A stretch of DNA of 64,000 nucleotides from Micromonospora sp. U21 (GCF_018070045.1 NZ_JAGPYK010000006.1:248001-312000); one strand, 5' to 3'. Positions 1 to 8,526 are shown, counted from the first letter of the stretch. Program-made: numbers and translations. The notes: generated by a model not told the origin, from the sequence alone.

Positions 1-658
1 AGCCTATGCCCGCCCAGATGTCACCGGTGGCGACGCGGAAGGCGCCGAGGAGGAGCGCGAAAACGAAGAAGAGGAGCAGTCGGTCGGCGGAGGTGGCGGC
101 GCCGACGAGGAACCCGAACAGGGTGAACAACACGGCCTGCCCGATGACGGCCTGCCAGGCCGGCAACCGGGTGGCGAGGTTGCGTTGCAGGTAGCCGCGG
201 AAGACGAGTTCCTCCGGCAGCGCCTCGTAGAGCAAGACGAGCACGACCAGGAGTGCCGCCACCCGCAGGGCATCCGCGGCGGAGGTGCGCAGGCTGATCT
301 CGACCCAACCGAAGCCGAGGCAGAGCGCGAACCCCAGGGCGGCGGGCACCAGCCAGCAGGCCATGCCGAGCAGCAGGTGCCGCCAGCCGGTGCGCAGGGA
401 GGGCAACCCGAGGCCGGTCCAGGGCCGCCGGTCGAGCAGGCGGCGGGCGGCCACCACCAGGGGTACGACCAGCAGCGTCGTGAGGATGGCCCTGGCGACA
501 TGGGTCGGGCGGTCGTAGTCACGGCCGAGCAGGGCATCGTGGTAGACGAACAGCCACACCAGCACGGTGCCGGCGGACACGATGAGGATTCGCCAGTGCA
601 GGGCGGGGCGTTCGTGGGGATCGCGAGGTCGACCGCTCACCGCGCTCACCGTAGCCAC
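1..658 (-). CDS. CPBP family intramembrane metalloprotease (3' end outside window)
   Basis: Reading leftward this frame encodes a polytopic membrane protein that runs off the window edge without a stop. Near residue 143-149 it has EELVFRGY, the glutamate pair plus arginine motif of the CPBP (CAAX prenyl endopeptidase-like) family, followed by further hydrophobic segments such as LLLFFVFALLLGAF. Family members are integral-membrane proteases or bacteriocin self-immunity proteins; the substrate here cannot be told. The start is uncertain: GTG codons at 658, 649 and 640 are all in frame and none has a clear ribosome binding site. Confidence 0.8.
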   Translation of the reverse strand, partial: MATVSAVSGRPRDPHERPALHWRILIVSAGTVLVWLFVYHDALLGRDYDRPTHVARAILTTLLVVPLVVAARRLLDRRPWTGLGLPSLRTGWRHLLLGMACWLVPAALGFALCLGFGWVEISLRTSAADALRVAALLVVLVLLYEALPEELVFRGYLQRNLATRLPAWQAVIGQAVLFTLFGFLVGAATSADRLLLFFVFALLLGAFRVATGDIWAGIG

Positions 659-677
659 CGAGGTCAAGGACGGACCG

Positions 678-1421
678 TCAGCGACCGAGGACGAGATAGG
701 CGAGGCCGAGCATTCCGCGGTAGACCGTGAGGTACTGGCGCAGCCGGTCGTCGAGTTCCGCGCGGACCTCCGCCGCGCGGGGATCCTCCGGGTACGTCAG
801 CAGCCACTCCTGCCGGCCGGCGAGCCAGGTCGACTCGAAGTCGTCCCACTCCCGTTGGTCGGCGGTGCTCAGGTGCAGGACGCGCCAGCCGCGCTCGCGC
901 GCGGCCTCGACGAGGCCTGGCAGATCGGTGACCTCCGCCCCGAAGATCTGCTCGGCCTCCCCGCTGGGAGGACGGTCCCAGTACGCCTCGCCGAACAGCA
1001 GCCGTCCACCGGGCCGGACCACGGCGGCGAGCGCGTCGAGGGCTGCGCCGGTGCCGCCGAAGGCGTGTGCGGAGCCGATGCACAGGACCCGGTCGGCCGG
1101 CTCCTGCCAGGCCGCCGCTTCCCCCATCACGAACGCGACGTGCCGGTTCAGCGACCGGCCAGCGGCCAGCCTCCGCCCCCGGGCCAGTGCGGCGTCGTCG
1201 GTGTCGACGCCGACGCCCCTCGTCGCGACCGGGCCGGCGACACCGCCCACGGCGACCGCCCTGAGCAGCAGCTCACCCCAGCCGCAGCCGAGGTCGAGCA
1301 CGCGCGAGCCGGGGCGGACGTCGAGCCGCTGCAGCAGCAGGGACGCGTGCTCCTCGGACAGCGGAGTGTTCCAGCGCATCCGGGCGTAGCGGCTGGTGGC
1401 GAGGTGGTCGATTGACTGCAT
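678..1421 (-). CDS. Class I SAM-dependent methyltransferase
   Basis: A 247-residue cytoplasmic protein with the glycine-rich SAM-binding motif VLDLGCGWGE at residues 41-50 and an acidic loop (GVGVDTDD) after the second strand, followed by a methyltransferase-like RPGGRLLFGEAYW strand. This is the Rossmann-fold class I fold; the substrate is not apparent. The start ATG at 1421 lacks a strong Shine-Dalgarno sequence, so a slightly internal start is possible. It is divergent from the mug gene across about 100 bp. Downstream, the CPBP gene lies on the same strand only about 20 bp away and may be cotranscribed. Confidence 0.8.
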   Translation of the reverse strand: MQSIDHLATSRYARMRWNTPLSEEHASLLLQRLDVRPGSRVLDLGCGWGELLLRAVAVGGVAGPVATRGVGVDTDDAALARGRRLAAGRSLNRHVAFVMGEAAAWQEPADRVLCIGSAHAFGGTGAALDALAAVVRPGGRLLFGEAYWDRPPSGEAEQIFGAEVTDLPGLVEAARERGWRVLHLSTADQREWDDFESTWLAGRQEWLLTYPEDPRAAEVRAELDDRLRQYLTVYRGMLGLAYLVLGR

Positions 1422-1521
1422 CCGTTGAGGGTGTCAAGTCGTGATCGAGGGCGCACGCCCGGGCCGCCCCACGCGCCGGAAGCCGTGATCGGGCGGCGGA
1501 CCGTACGGCAGGATCGGTGGG

Positions 1522-2094
1522 GTGGACACGGGCGAGCCGGGGCACTTCCGGCGGCCGACCCCGCAGGAAGTGGCGGCGGCGGCCGGTCGCGGGTTGGTGG
1601 ATGTGATCGGTCCCGGCCTGCGGGTGTTGTTCTGCGGCTTCAACCCGGGCCTCTACTCCGCCGCCGTGGGAGAGCACTTCGCCCGGCGGGGCAGCCGCTT
1701 CTGGCCGGCCCTGCACCGCTCCGGCTTCACTGACCGCGAGCTGCACCCGTGGGAACGCGACGAGCTGCTGCGGCAGGGCGTCGGGATCACCAGTCTGAGC
1801 AACCGGGCCACCGCCCGCGCCGACGAGCTGACGCCGGCGGAGCTGGTGGCGGGGGTGACGGGGTTGGCGGTGAAGACCGAGCGGCACCGGCCGCGGTGGG
1901 TGGCCATCCTCGGGGTGACCGCGTACCGGATCGCCTTTGCCCGGCCCCGGGCCGGGCTGGGCCCGCAGCCGGATCGGCTGGGCCCAGCCCGGGTCTGGGT
2001 GCTGCCCAACCCCAGTGGCCTGAACGCGCACTTCCCGCTGCCGGCGTTGACCGCCGAGTTCGCGGCGCTGCACGCGGAGACGCTGCGCCCTTGA
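1522..2094 (+). CDS. mug: G/U mismatch-specific DNA glycosylase (Mug/TDG family)
   Basis: A 190-residue protein with the two Mug/TDG signature regions: GFNPG at residues 39-43 (the motif I that positions the catalytic water in bacterial Mug) and NPSGLN near the C-terminus (motif II, which inserts into DNA to push out the base). The family excises uracil or ethenocytosine opposite guanine in base-excision repair. Length fits the family. The start is a GTG at 1522. It converges with the helR-like gene, the two stop codons being only 7 bp apart, with no terminator hairpin between them. Confidence 0.9.
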   Translation: MDTGEPGHFRRPTPQEVAAAAGRGLVDVIGPGLRVLFCGFNPGLYSAAVGEHFARRGSRFWPALHRSGFTDRELHPWERDELLRQGVGITSLSNRATARADELTPAELVAGVTGLAVKTERHRPRWVAILGVTAYRIAFARPRAGLGPQPDRLGPARVWVLPNPSGLNAHFPLPALTAEFAALHAETLRP

Positions 2095-2101
2095 AGACCT
2101 G

Positions 2102-4255
2102 TCAGGAACTCGTGAGGATGACGAGTTGCTGGGTCGCCCGGGTCATCGCGACATAGCGGTCGACCGCTCCTTCGATGCCGGTGCCGAACGCCTCAGGATC
2201 GACGAGGACGACCAGGTCGAACTCGAGCCCCTTCGACAGCTCCGGGGGCAGTGACCGGACGCGGGACGTCGTCGGGAAGGTGGGATCACCGATGACGCAG
2301 GCGATGCCGTCGGCGTGCGCGGCGAGCCAGGTGTCGAGGATCGAACTCAGGTCGGAGGCAGATCCGTGTACGACGGGGACGTCGCTGCTGCGGATGGACG
2401 TCGGCACGTTCGCGTCGGCGAGCGCGGCCCGGATGACCGGCTCGGCTTCCGCCATGACCTCTTTCGGCGTCCGGTAGTTGATGCTCAGGGATGCCAGGTC
2501 GACCCGGTCCATCCCGATCCGCTGGAGCCGTTCCTGCCACGACTCGGTGAACCCGTGCCGCGCCTGAGCGCGGTCGCCGACGATGGTGAAGCTGCGGGAC
2601 GGGCAGCGGAGCAGCAACATCTGCCACTCCGCGTCGGTCAGTTCCTGAGCCTCGTCCACGACGATGTGCGCGAACGGGCCGACGAGCTGGTCCGGCTCGG
2701 TGCTGGGCAGTGCGGTCTCGTCGACCAGGGCGTCCTGGAGATCCAGTTGGCGCAGGCTCGACAGCACACCTTCACCGTCGTCATAGACATGGGCCTCAAT
2801 CAGCTCGTCGATGACCGTCGCCCGGCGATCCCGCTCGACGGCGACAGCGGCATCGTGCTGGCGCTTGCGCCCGGACGCCTCCGGATCACCGAGCCGCTGC
2901 CGTGCCGCGTCCAGGTACGGCAGGTCGGACACCGTCCAGGCCTGGGCGTCGCCGCGCTGGAGCTTCCGAATCTCCTCCGGGCTGAGCCAGGGCGCGCACC
3001 TGCGCAGATAGGCGGGCACCGACCACAGGTCACCGACGAGGTCCGTCGCCTCGAGCAGCGGCCAGGCGCGGTTGACGGTCGTGAGCAGTTCCCTGTTCTG
3101 CAGCAGCGACCTGCGGACCAGGTCGTCCGGCTCGTCGCCGTCGTACTTCTCCATCAGGATCGTGAGCAGTTCCTCCCAGATCTCGTCACGCGCCTCGTTG
3201 TGCGGGGTGCCGGGGCCCGGCGCCTTGAACGCCTCGGCCCAGTCGTCGGCGCTCAGCCAGATGTCGGCGTCGCCGGCTGTGACCGTCATCGGTCTGGCCG
3301 GCGGCTCCTCGTAGAACCTGACGGCCGCCTCGATCGCCTTCACCAGGTCCCCGGACGACTTCAGGCGGGCCACGTCCGGGTCGGTCTCGATGGTTGCCGC
3401 GGCACCCTCGGGCACGAGGTCCCGCAGAGTGCAGGTCTGCACGTCCTCCTCGCCGAGGCTGGGCAGGACGTCGCCGACGTAGGCCAGGTAGGGCTGGTGC
3501 GGCCCGACGAACAGCACGCCGCCCCGGCGGTGACCGAGGCGAGGGTCGGAGTAGAGCAGATAGGCGGTGCGGTGCAGAGCGACGACGGTCTTCCCCGTAC
3601 CCGGACCGCCGTCGACCACGAGAGCGCCCCGGGACCCTGCCCGGATGATGGCGTCCTGGTCGGCCTGAATGGTGCCGAGCACGTCCCGCATCCGGGTCGA
3701 CCGGCTGCTGCCCAGGCTGGCGATGAAGGCGGACTGGTCGTCGAGCGCGGCGTGCCCCTCCAACCCGTCCGGGGTGAACACCTCGTCCCAGTAGTCGCTG
3801 ATCCGGCCGCGGGTCCAGCGGTACCTGCGGCGGCTCGCCAGACCCATCGGGTTGCCGTGGGTCGCGCCGAAGAACGGCTCAGCCGCTGGGGAGCGCCAGT
3901 CGAGCAGCAGCCGACGACCCGCGCTGTCCGTGAGGCCACGTCGTCCGACGTACACGGGCTCGGGATTGTCCGCGCTGACCATGCGTCCGATGCAAAGGTC
4001 CAGACCGAAGCGGCGCAGTGCGCGCAGGCGAGCGGTCAGCCGGCGGACCTCCATGTCCCGGTCCACCGCCTGCCGGCCCTTGCCACCGGGCGCCCTGCGC
4101 GCGGCGTCGAGACGGTCGGACAGCTCGGCGAACAACTCCTCGAGGCTCTCCGCGAGGGCCGCGAAGTGCCGTTCGTCGCGGGCGATCAACGCCGGGTCGG
4201 CCTTGGGGGAGAGATGGTCGGGAAGGTCAAAAACGCTGGTGGTCAGGGGGTTCAC
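2102..4255 (-). CDS. helR: HelR/HelD-like RNA polymerase-recycling ATPase (UvrD-like)
   Basis: A 717-residue superfamily 1 ATPase. Residues 1-110 form a charged, probably coiled-coil arm. Walker A GGPGTGKT lies at about residues 215-222 and the Walker B IVVDEAQE near residue 530. The C-terminal UvrD-like motifs include KGLEFDLVVLVDP and YVAMTRATQQL. This layout (N-terminal arm, then a split UvrD core) matches the actinobacterial HelD class II / HelR proteins, which bind RNA polymerase, release stalled complexes and in Streptomyces confer rifamycin tolerance by displacing the drug. The assignment to HelR rather than a generic HelD is supported by a 19-bp rifamycin-associated element 88 bp upstream of the start. 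Monocistronic. Confidence 0.88.
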   Translation of the reverse strand: MNPLTTSVFDLPDHLSPKADPALIARDERHFAALAESLEELFAELSDRLDAARRAPGGKGRQAVDRDMEVRRLTARLRALRRFGLDLCIGRMVSADNPEPVYVGRRGLTDSAGRRLLLDWRSPAAEPFFGATHGNPMGLASRRRYRWTRGRISDYWDEVFTPDGLEGHAALDDQSAFIASLGSSRSTRMRDVLGTIQADQDAIIRAGSRGALVVDGGPGTGKTVVALHRTAYLLYSDPRLGHRRGGVLFVGPHQPYLAYVGDVLPSLGEEDVQTCTLRDLVPEGAAATIETDPDVARLKSSGDLVKAIEAAVRFYEEPPARPMTVTAGDADIWLSADDWAEAFKAPGPGTPHNEARDEIWEELLTILMEKYDGDEPDDLVRRSLLQNRELLTTVNRAWPLLEATDLVGDLWSVPAYLRRCAPWLSPEEIRKLQRGDAQAWTVSDLPYLDAARQRLGDPEASGRKRQHDAAVAVERDRRATVIDELIEAHVYDDGEGVLSSLRQLDLQDALVDETALPSTEPDQLVGPFAHIVVDEAQELTDAEWQMLLLRCPSRSFTIVGDRAQARHGFTESWQERLQRIGMDRVDLASLSINYRTPKEVMAEAEPVIRAALADANVPTSIRSSDVPVVHGSASDLSSILDTWLAAHADGIACVIGDPTFPTTSRVRSLPPELSKGLEFDLVVLVDPEAFGTGIEGAVDRYVAMTRATQQLVILTSS

Positions 4256-4343
4256 TCATCGGCTCCGATCTGAGGTCGCGGTCAACCGGTACTCCGGATT
4301 TCCGCAGGTCCTGGCCTCGGTCGGCGATTCTGCGGCATCACCC

Positions 4344-4362
4344 GGGTCTTGCCGCAAGCCCC
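4344..4362 (-). promoter_or_regulatory. Rifamycin-associated element (RAE) upstream of helR
   Basis: On the minus strand the 19 bases read GGGGCTTGCGGCAAGACCC, an imperfect inverted repeat around CTTGCGGCAAG. This is one base off the RAE consensus as I recall it (GGGGCTTGCGGCAAGGCCC), a cis-element found in actinobacteria upstream of rifamycin-inducible resistance genes. It sits 88 bp before the helR start, and a plausible -10 (TAAGGT, 4375-4380) lies 12 bp upstream of it. Confidence 0.85.
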
Positions 4363-4472
4363 CCGGTGCGCTATACCTTAGAAGTGGCAGGGAGTGGGTG
4401 TGCCCTCCTTTGCCCCTTGATCGTCCGCAGTGACGGACACCTTCCGCCCTCCTCCGCAGGCCCGAGGCGATC

Positions 4473-4994
4473 TCAGGCGGGCTGGGCGGAGTCTGGGGCC
4501 TCCCGAGCGAGTGCCTGGTAGTAGGGCTGCATCGCCGGGTGGTACTCGTCGAACTCGGGCCGTGACGAGCCGTCCCGGGAGGCGACGAGCATGTCCAGGT
4601 AGTACTCCCAACCGGCGCCCACCTCGGCGATGCCCTCCACGCTGGTGAGGTGCTGGACGAACCGCAGCTCGGTCGTGCCGTCCGCGTCGGACAGCTCCAT
4701 CTCCAGCAGCCAGCTGCCGTAGCTGTCGATCATCGACACGGCGAGTCGCCGCTGCGGTTCGCAGGCGTCGATGTGGACGTCGCACCAGGGCTGCTCCTCC
4801 TCGTACGCCATCTGCACCCGGATGGTCCGGCCGGGCGCGGCGTCGCCCTCCCAGGGGCCGAACCAGCGGGCCGTGCGCTCCGGTTCGGTCAGGCTGGCCC
4901 ACACGTCCGCCGCCGGGGCGCGGAACGTCCGGGTGAGGACGAGATCGTGGCCGGCGGCGGTGCGAAACAGTCGTCCGGCGGGTGTACGGGTCAT
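4473..4994 (-). CDS. SRPBCC (AHSA1-like) domain protein
   Basis: A 173-residue protein with the START/AHSA1 layout: an N-terminal strand FRAPAADVWASLTEPERTAR, then WFGPWEG, alternating strands, and a C-terminal helix containing GWEYYLDML. The family folds into a hydrophobic cavity and binds small lipophilic ligands. The ATG at 4994 is chosen because an AAGGGAG ribosome binding site lies 9 bases upstream and the codon overlaps the ArsR stop as ATGA, so the pair is translationally coupled. ArsR-SRPBCC pairs are common in actinobacteria; the ligand is unknown. Confidence 0.85.
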   Translation of the reverse strand: MTRTPAGRLFRTAAGHDLVLTRTFRAPAADVWASLTEPERTARWFGPWEGDAAPGRTIRVQMAYEEEQPWCDVHIDACEPQRRLAVSMIDSYGSWLLEMELSDADGTTELRFVQHLTSVEGIAEVGAGWEYYLDMLVASRDGSSRPEFDEYHPAMQPYYQALAREAPDSAQPA

Positions 4995-5353
4995 GCCGTG
5001 TGCTCCCTTCGGTACTCCGCAGGGCCGCCGCTGCGGCGTTCCCGGCGGGTTCGATAGACCTCGGTCTCCAACGCGTCGAGGTGCCGCTCCCACCGGTCGG
5101 CGGTGACCAGCTCGGCGAGCCAGTCGACCAGTTCGGCGAGCGGGCCGGGATCGAGGCGGTAGATCCGCCTCCGGCCGACCAGGTCGTCGCGGACCAGCCC
5201 GCTCTCCCGCAGCACGCGCAGGTGGCGGCTGATCGCGGGTCGGCTGATCGCGAACCGCTGGGCGATCTCGCCCGCGGCCAGCGGCTCGTCGCGCAGCATG
5301 GTCAGGATGCGCCGCCGTACCGGGTCCGCGATCGCGGTGGCCACCTCGTCCAC
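4991..5353 (-). CDS. ArsR-family winged-helix regulator
   Basis: A 120-residue repressor-type protein: DPVRRRILTMLRDEPL followed by the helix-turn-helix AGEIAQRFAISRPAISRHL and a wing (DDLVGRRRIYRL). It has no CVC metal-binding motif in the recognition region, so it belongs to the non-metal ArsR subgroup often encoded upstream of SRPBCC proteins. The stop overlaps the SRPBCC start by 4 bases (ATGA), so both are one operon, and the regulator probably controls its own transcription. The effector is unknown. Confidence 0.9.
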   Translation of the reverse strand: MDEVATAIADPVRRRILTMLRDEPLAAGEIAQRFAISRPAISRHLRVLRESGLVRDDLVGRRRIYRLDPGPLAELVDWLAELVTADRWERHLDALETEVYRTRRERRSGGPAEYRREHTA

Positions 5354-5374
5354 CCCGGAAGCGTAACCGATGAG

Positions 5375-5605
5375 TTACGGTTTCTGCGCGAGCAGGAAGC
5401 CCTGGGTGGACTTCTCGTGACGGCCGGCCGCGCGTACCAGCCGGGCCACCTCCACCAGCCCGGCCCGGATCACCACCTCGGCGTACGCGGCCAGCCTCGT
5501 CCGGACCCAGGGGCGGGCGGCCACCTCGTCGCGCAGCAGCTCGGAGTAGTCGGCGGCGACCGTGTCGTAGGAGGCGCGGGTGGCATCGGTGCGGTCGAAG
5601 ACCAT
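5375..5605 (-). pseudogene. Internally deleted SAM-methyltransferase remnant
   Basis: The 76-residue frame begins MVFDRTDATRASYDTVAADY, which looks like the N-terminal helix of a class I methyltransferase, and ends LVRAAGRHEKSTQGFLLAQKP-like sequence typical of the extreme C-terminus of the same family. The SAM-binding core that should lie between (about 130-150 residues, with the glycine-rich loop) is absent. It therefore looks like an in-frame internal deletion of a former gene. It could still make a short peptide. It lies 21 bp upstream of the ArsR gene on the same strand. Confidence 0.65.
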
Positions 5606-5695
5606 GGCCTGCGACCGTAGTGGAGTGTGCCGCCACCCCGGAACGGCTGCGTCGATGGTGGGCACATGATCACTTGACCTGGCAGTCTTTCTGGC

Positions 5696-6796
5696 ATGGC
5701 CGCCCTGCTTCGTTCCCGACTGACCGACTGGACCGTCGCCGTACCCGTGCTCGCCGTTCTCGTGCTGCTCGTGACGTGGGGGCGGGAGTTACCCGCGCCC
5801 GTCGTCGTGGTGGTGGCGGCGTTGCTGGGTGGCGCGGTGCTGGCGGCCGTGCACCACGCCGAGGTGGTCGCCCACCGGGTGGGTGAGCCCTACGGTTCGC
5901 TGGTGCTCGCCGTCGCGGTCACCGTGATCGAGGTCGCCCTGATCGTCACGCTGATGATAAGTGGACCGGAGAAGACGCAGTCGCTCGCGCGGGACACCGT
6001 CTTCGCCGCCGTCATGATCACCTGCAACGGGATACTCGGCCTGTCCCTGCTGCTCGGGGCGCTGCGCCGGCGGGTGGCGGTGTTCAATCCGGAGGGCACC
6101 GGCGGAGCCTTGGCCACCGTGATCACCCTGGCCACCCTGAGTCTGGTCATTCCGACGTTCACCACGGCCCGGCCGGGCCCGGAGTTCAGCCCGGCCCAGC
6201 TCGCGTTCGCCGCCGTCGCGTCGCTGGCGCTGTACGGGCTGTTCGTGCTGGTGCAGACCGGCCGGCACCGCGACTACTTCCTGCCGGTCGACAGCCAGGG
6301 CCGGGTGATCGACGCGGAGGAGCACGCGAGGCCGCCGACGACCCGCGCGGCGCTGTTCAGCCTGGGGCTGCTGCTGGTGGCGCTGGTCGCGGTGGTCGGC
6401 GACGCCAAGACCGTATCCCCGACCATCGAGGCCGGGGTGGCGGCGGCGAACCTTCCCCACGCCTTCGTTGGCGTGATCATCGCGCTGCTGGTGCTGCTGC
6501 CGGAGACCCTGGCCGCGGCCCGCGCGGCCCGCCGCGACCGGGTGCAGATCAGTCTGAACCTCGCGCTCGGCTCGGCGATGGCCAGCATCGGCCTGACCAT
6601 CCCGGCGATCGCGATCGCCTCGATCTGGTTGGACGGCCCGCTGCTGCTGGGCCTCGGCGGCACCCAGCTCGCGCTGCTCGCGCTCACCGCGGTGACCGCG
6701 GTGCTGACCGTGGTGCCGGGCCGGGCCAACGTGTTGCAGGGTGGCGTGCACCTGGTGTTGCTGGCCGCCTTCGTCTTCCTGGCCGCCAGCCCCTGA
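5696..6796 (+). CDS. chaA: ChaA-type Ca2+/H+ (cation/proton) antiporter
   Basis: A 366-residue membrane protein with about ten hydrophobic segments and the two inverted-repeat alpha motifs of the CaCA superfamily: GEPYGSLVLAVAVTVIEVAL in the first half and LLPETLAAARAARRDRVQ in the second, with the expected conserved glutamates. The HHAEVVAHRVGEPYG lead-in is characteristic of the ChaA subgroup, which exchanges Ca2+, Na+ or K+ for protons across the plasma membrane. It stands alone and converges with the sigma-factor gene over a hairpin repeat. Confidence 0.88.
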   Translation: MAALLRSRLTDWTVAVPVLAVLVLLVTWGRELPAPVVVVVAALLGGAVLAAVHHAEVVAHRVGEPYGSLVLAVAVTVIEVALIVTLMISGPEKTQSLARDTVFAAVMITCNGILGLSLLLGALRRRVAVFNPEGTGGALATVITLATLSLVIPTFTTARPGPEFSPAQLAFAAVASLALYGLFVLVQTGRHRDYFLPVDSQGRVIDAEEHARPPTTRAALFSLGLLLVALVAVVGDAKTVSPTIEAGVAAANLPHAFVGVIIALLVLLPETLAAARAARRDRVQISLNLALGSAMASIGLTIPAIAIASIWLDGPLLLGLGGTQLALLALTAVTAVLTVVPGRANVLQGGVHLVLLAAFVFLAASP

Positions 6797-6806
6797 CCCG
6801 CCGCTT

Positions 6807-6865
6807 GCGGTAAGGAGGGACCCCTTCTTAGCGCCAGGCGGTAAGAAGGAGCCCCTCCTTACCGC
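6807..6865. repeat. REP-like long inverted repeat, probable bidirectional terminator
   Basis: Two 24-base arms, 6807-6830 and 6842-6865, are inverted copies matching at 22 of 24 positions (GCGGTAAGGAGGG followed by CCCTTCTTA on one side). Each arm is itself partly palindromic. The element lies between the convergent chaA and sigma-factor genes and its right arm supplies the sigma factor's TAA stop. From memory, very similar GGTAAGGAGGGnCCCTTCTTA units are scattered through Micromonospora genomes, but I cannot check this here. Confidence 0.7.
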
Positions 6866-8121
6866 CCGGCGGCCGGGTCGTCTGTCAGCCGGTCCGCGCG
6901 GGCATTCAGGTAGCGCTGCTGCGCCAGGTTCGTCGACCGCGCCGCCGCCATCCGGTACGCCTCCCGCGCCGCGACCCGTTCACCGATCAGCTCCCACAGG
7001 TGGGCGCGGGCGGCCGGTAGGCGGGGATCGTCAGCCAGCCGGGTGTCGTCGGCCAGCTCGGCGAGCAGTGCCAGCCCGGCCGGCGCGCCCCGGCTCATCG
7101 CCACGGTCACCGCGTGGTTGAGCGCCACGATCGGGTTGTCGGAGATGCCCAGCAGCACCTCGTACAGGGCGGTGATCTGTGCCCAGTCGGTGGCCGCCGC
7201 GCTGGGCGCCTCGTCGTGCACGGCCGCGATGGCCGCCTGGAGCTGGTACGGCCCGACGACCCCGCGCGGCAGCGCCTCGGTGATCAGAGCGACCCCTTCA
7301 GTGATCTGGTCGACCCGCCACCGGCCGCGGTCCTGTTCGGCCATCGGCACCAGCTCGCCGTGCGGGCCGATCCGGGCCGGGGCGCGCGCGTCGGTGAGCA
7401 GCATCAGCGCGAGCAGCCCGGTGACCTCGGGATCGTCCGGCAGCAGGCGGTGCACCAGCCGGGCCAGCCGGATCGCCTCGGCGGTCAGGTCGCCGCGCAG
7501 CAGGCCGGGGCCGGCGGTGCGCGCGTACCCCTCGGTGAAGATCAGGTACAGCACGTGCAGCACGGCGGCGAGCCGGTCGGCGCGCTCCGGGGCGGTGGGC
7601 GGCGCGAACCGCAGCCCGCTGGCCCGGATCCGCTGTTTGCCCCGGCTGATCCGCCGGGTCATCGTCGCCTCCGGCACCAGGAAGGCCCGGGCCACCTCGG
7701 CGGTGCTCAATCCGCCCACCGCGCGCAGCGTCAGCGCGATCTGCGAGGCCGGCGAGAGCGCCGGATGGCAGCACAGGAACAGCAGGATGAGCGTGTCGTC
7801 GGCGTCCGCCGGCGGACGGTCGGCGGCGGGCGCCTGCCACTGGTCGGGCAGCACCCACCGCGCCACGGCGTCCTCCCGCCGCATCCGGGCCTGCTCGCTG
7901 CGCAGCAGGTCGGTCAGCCGGCGGGACGCGACCGTGATCAGCCAGCCCCGGGGATTCTCCGGTACGCCGCCGCGCGGCCAACCGCCCGCCGCGGCGATCA
8001 GCGCCTCCTGGACGGCGTCCTCGGCGGTGTCGAAGTGCCCGTAGCGACGCACCAGCGCGCCGAGGACCTGCGGCGCCAGCGCACGCAGCAGGTCCTCGAC
8101 GGGTGGAGCGGTCTCCGCCAC
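6859..8121 (-). CDS. ECF42-like RNA polymerase sigma factor with C-terminal TPR-like extension
   Basis: A 420-residue protein. Residues 1-80 hold sigma region 2 (HFDTAEDAVQEALIAA, PRGWLITVASRRLTDLLR) and residues 110-165 hold region 4 with its helix-turn-helix (LSTAEVARAFLVPEATMTRRI). The remaining 240 residues are a helical, TPR-like extension (DUF6596 type) ending in LAQQRYLNARADRL. This architecture and the DGPF/YCII partner 3 bp upstream define the ECF42 group, which lacks an anti-sigma factor; the extension is thought to control activity. The stop codon lies in the REP-like hairpin. Confidence 0.9.
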   Translation of the reverse strand: MAETAPPVEDLLRALAPQVLGALVRRYGHFDTAEDAVQEALIAAAGGWPRGGVPENPRGWLITVASRRLTDLLRSEQARMRREDAVARWVLPDQWQAPAADRPPADADDTLILLFLCCHPALSPASQIALTLRAVGGLSTAEVARAFLVPEATMTRRISRGKQRIRASGLRFAPPTAPERADRLAAVLHVLYLIFTEGYARTAGPGLLRGDLTAEAIRLARLVHRLLPDDPEVTGLLALMLLTDARAPARIGPHGELVPMAEQDRGRWRVDQITEGVALITEALPRGVVGPYQLQAAIAAVHDEAPSAAATDWAQITALYEVLLGISDNPIVALNHAVTVAMSRGAPAGLALLAELADDTRLADDPRLPAARAHLWELIGERVAAREAYRMAAARSTNLAQQRYLNARADRLTDDPAAGR

Positions 8122-8124
8122 CGG

Positions 8125-8526
8125 TCAGCCAGCCAGGTCCTCGACGCCGTCCAGCACCGGCCGCACGTCCACGTACCCGCCGGGCGCGTCGGGGTCGACC
8201 AGGCCGGCGGCGATCTCGGTGGCCCGGTCGAAGCTGGCGCACTCCACGATGGTGTAGCCGGCCAGCACCTCCTGCGTCTCCGGGTACGGGCCGTCGGTGA
8301 CCACCGGCGCGCCGTCGCGCACCCGCACGCGGCGGGCGTGCACCGGCTCACTGAGCCCCCGGGCGTCGACCAGTTCCCCGGACTCGGCGAGCGCCTGGTG
8401 GAACGTCTCCATGTGCTTGTGCATGGCCGCGATCTGCTCGGCCGACATGGCCGGTCGGTCGGTCGCCCGGCCGGTCAGCACGTCGTAGTCCTGCTGCGAG
8501 CCGTAGAGCAGGATCATGTACTTCAC
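8125..8526 (-). CDS. YCII/DGPF-domain protein, ECF42 partner
   Basis: A 133-residue protein beginning MKYMILLYG and containing VTDGPYPETQEVLAGY, the DGP[FY] signature of the YCII-related DGPF family, which forms a ferredoxin-like dimeric fold. These proteins are the usual neighbours and targets of ECF42 sigma factors; their chemistry is not settled. The GTG at 8526 has GGAGGG at a good distance. The gene is transcribed first, with 3 bp separating its stop from the sigma-factor start. Confidence 0.88.
   Translation of the reverse strand: MKYMILLYGSQQDYDVLTGRATDRPAMSAEQIAAMHKHMETFHQALAESGELVDARGLSEPVHARRVRVRDGAPVVTDGPYPETQEVLAGYTIVECASFDRATEIAAGLVDPDAPGGYVDVRPVLDGVEDLAG

Noticed and set aside
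2315..4273. A 652-codon open frame on the plus strand over helR
   Set aside because: Antisense shadow; the helicase motifs are on the other strand.
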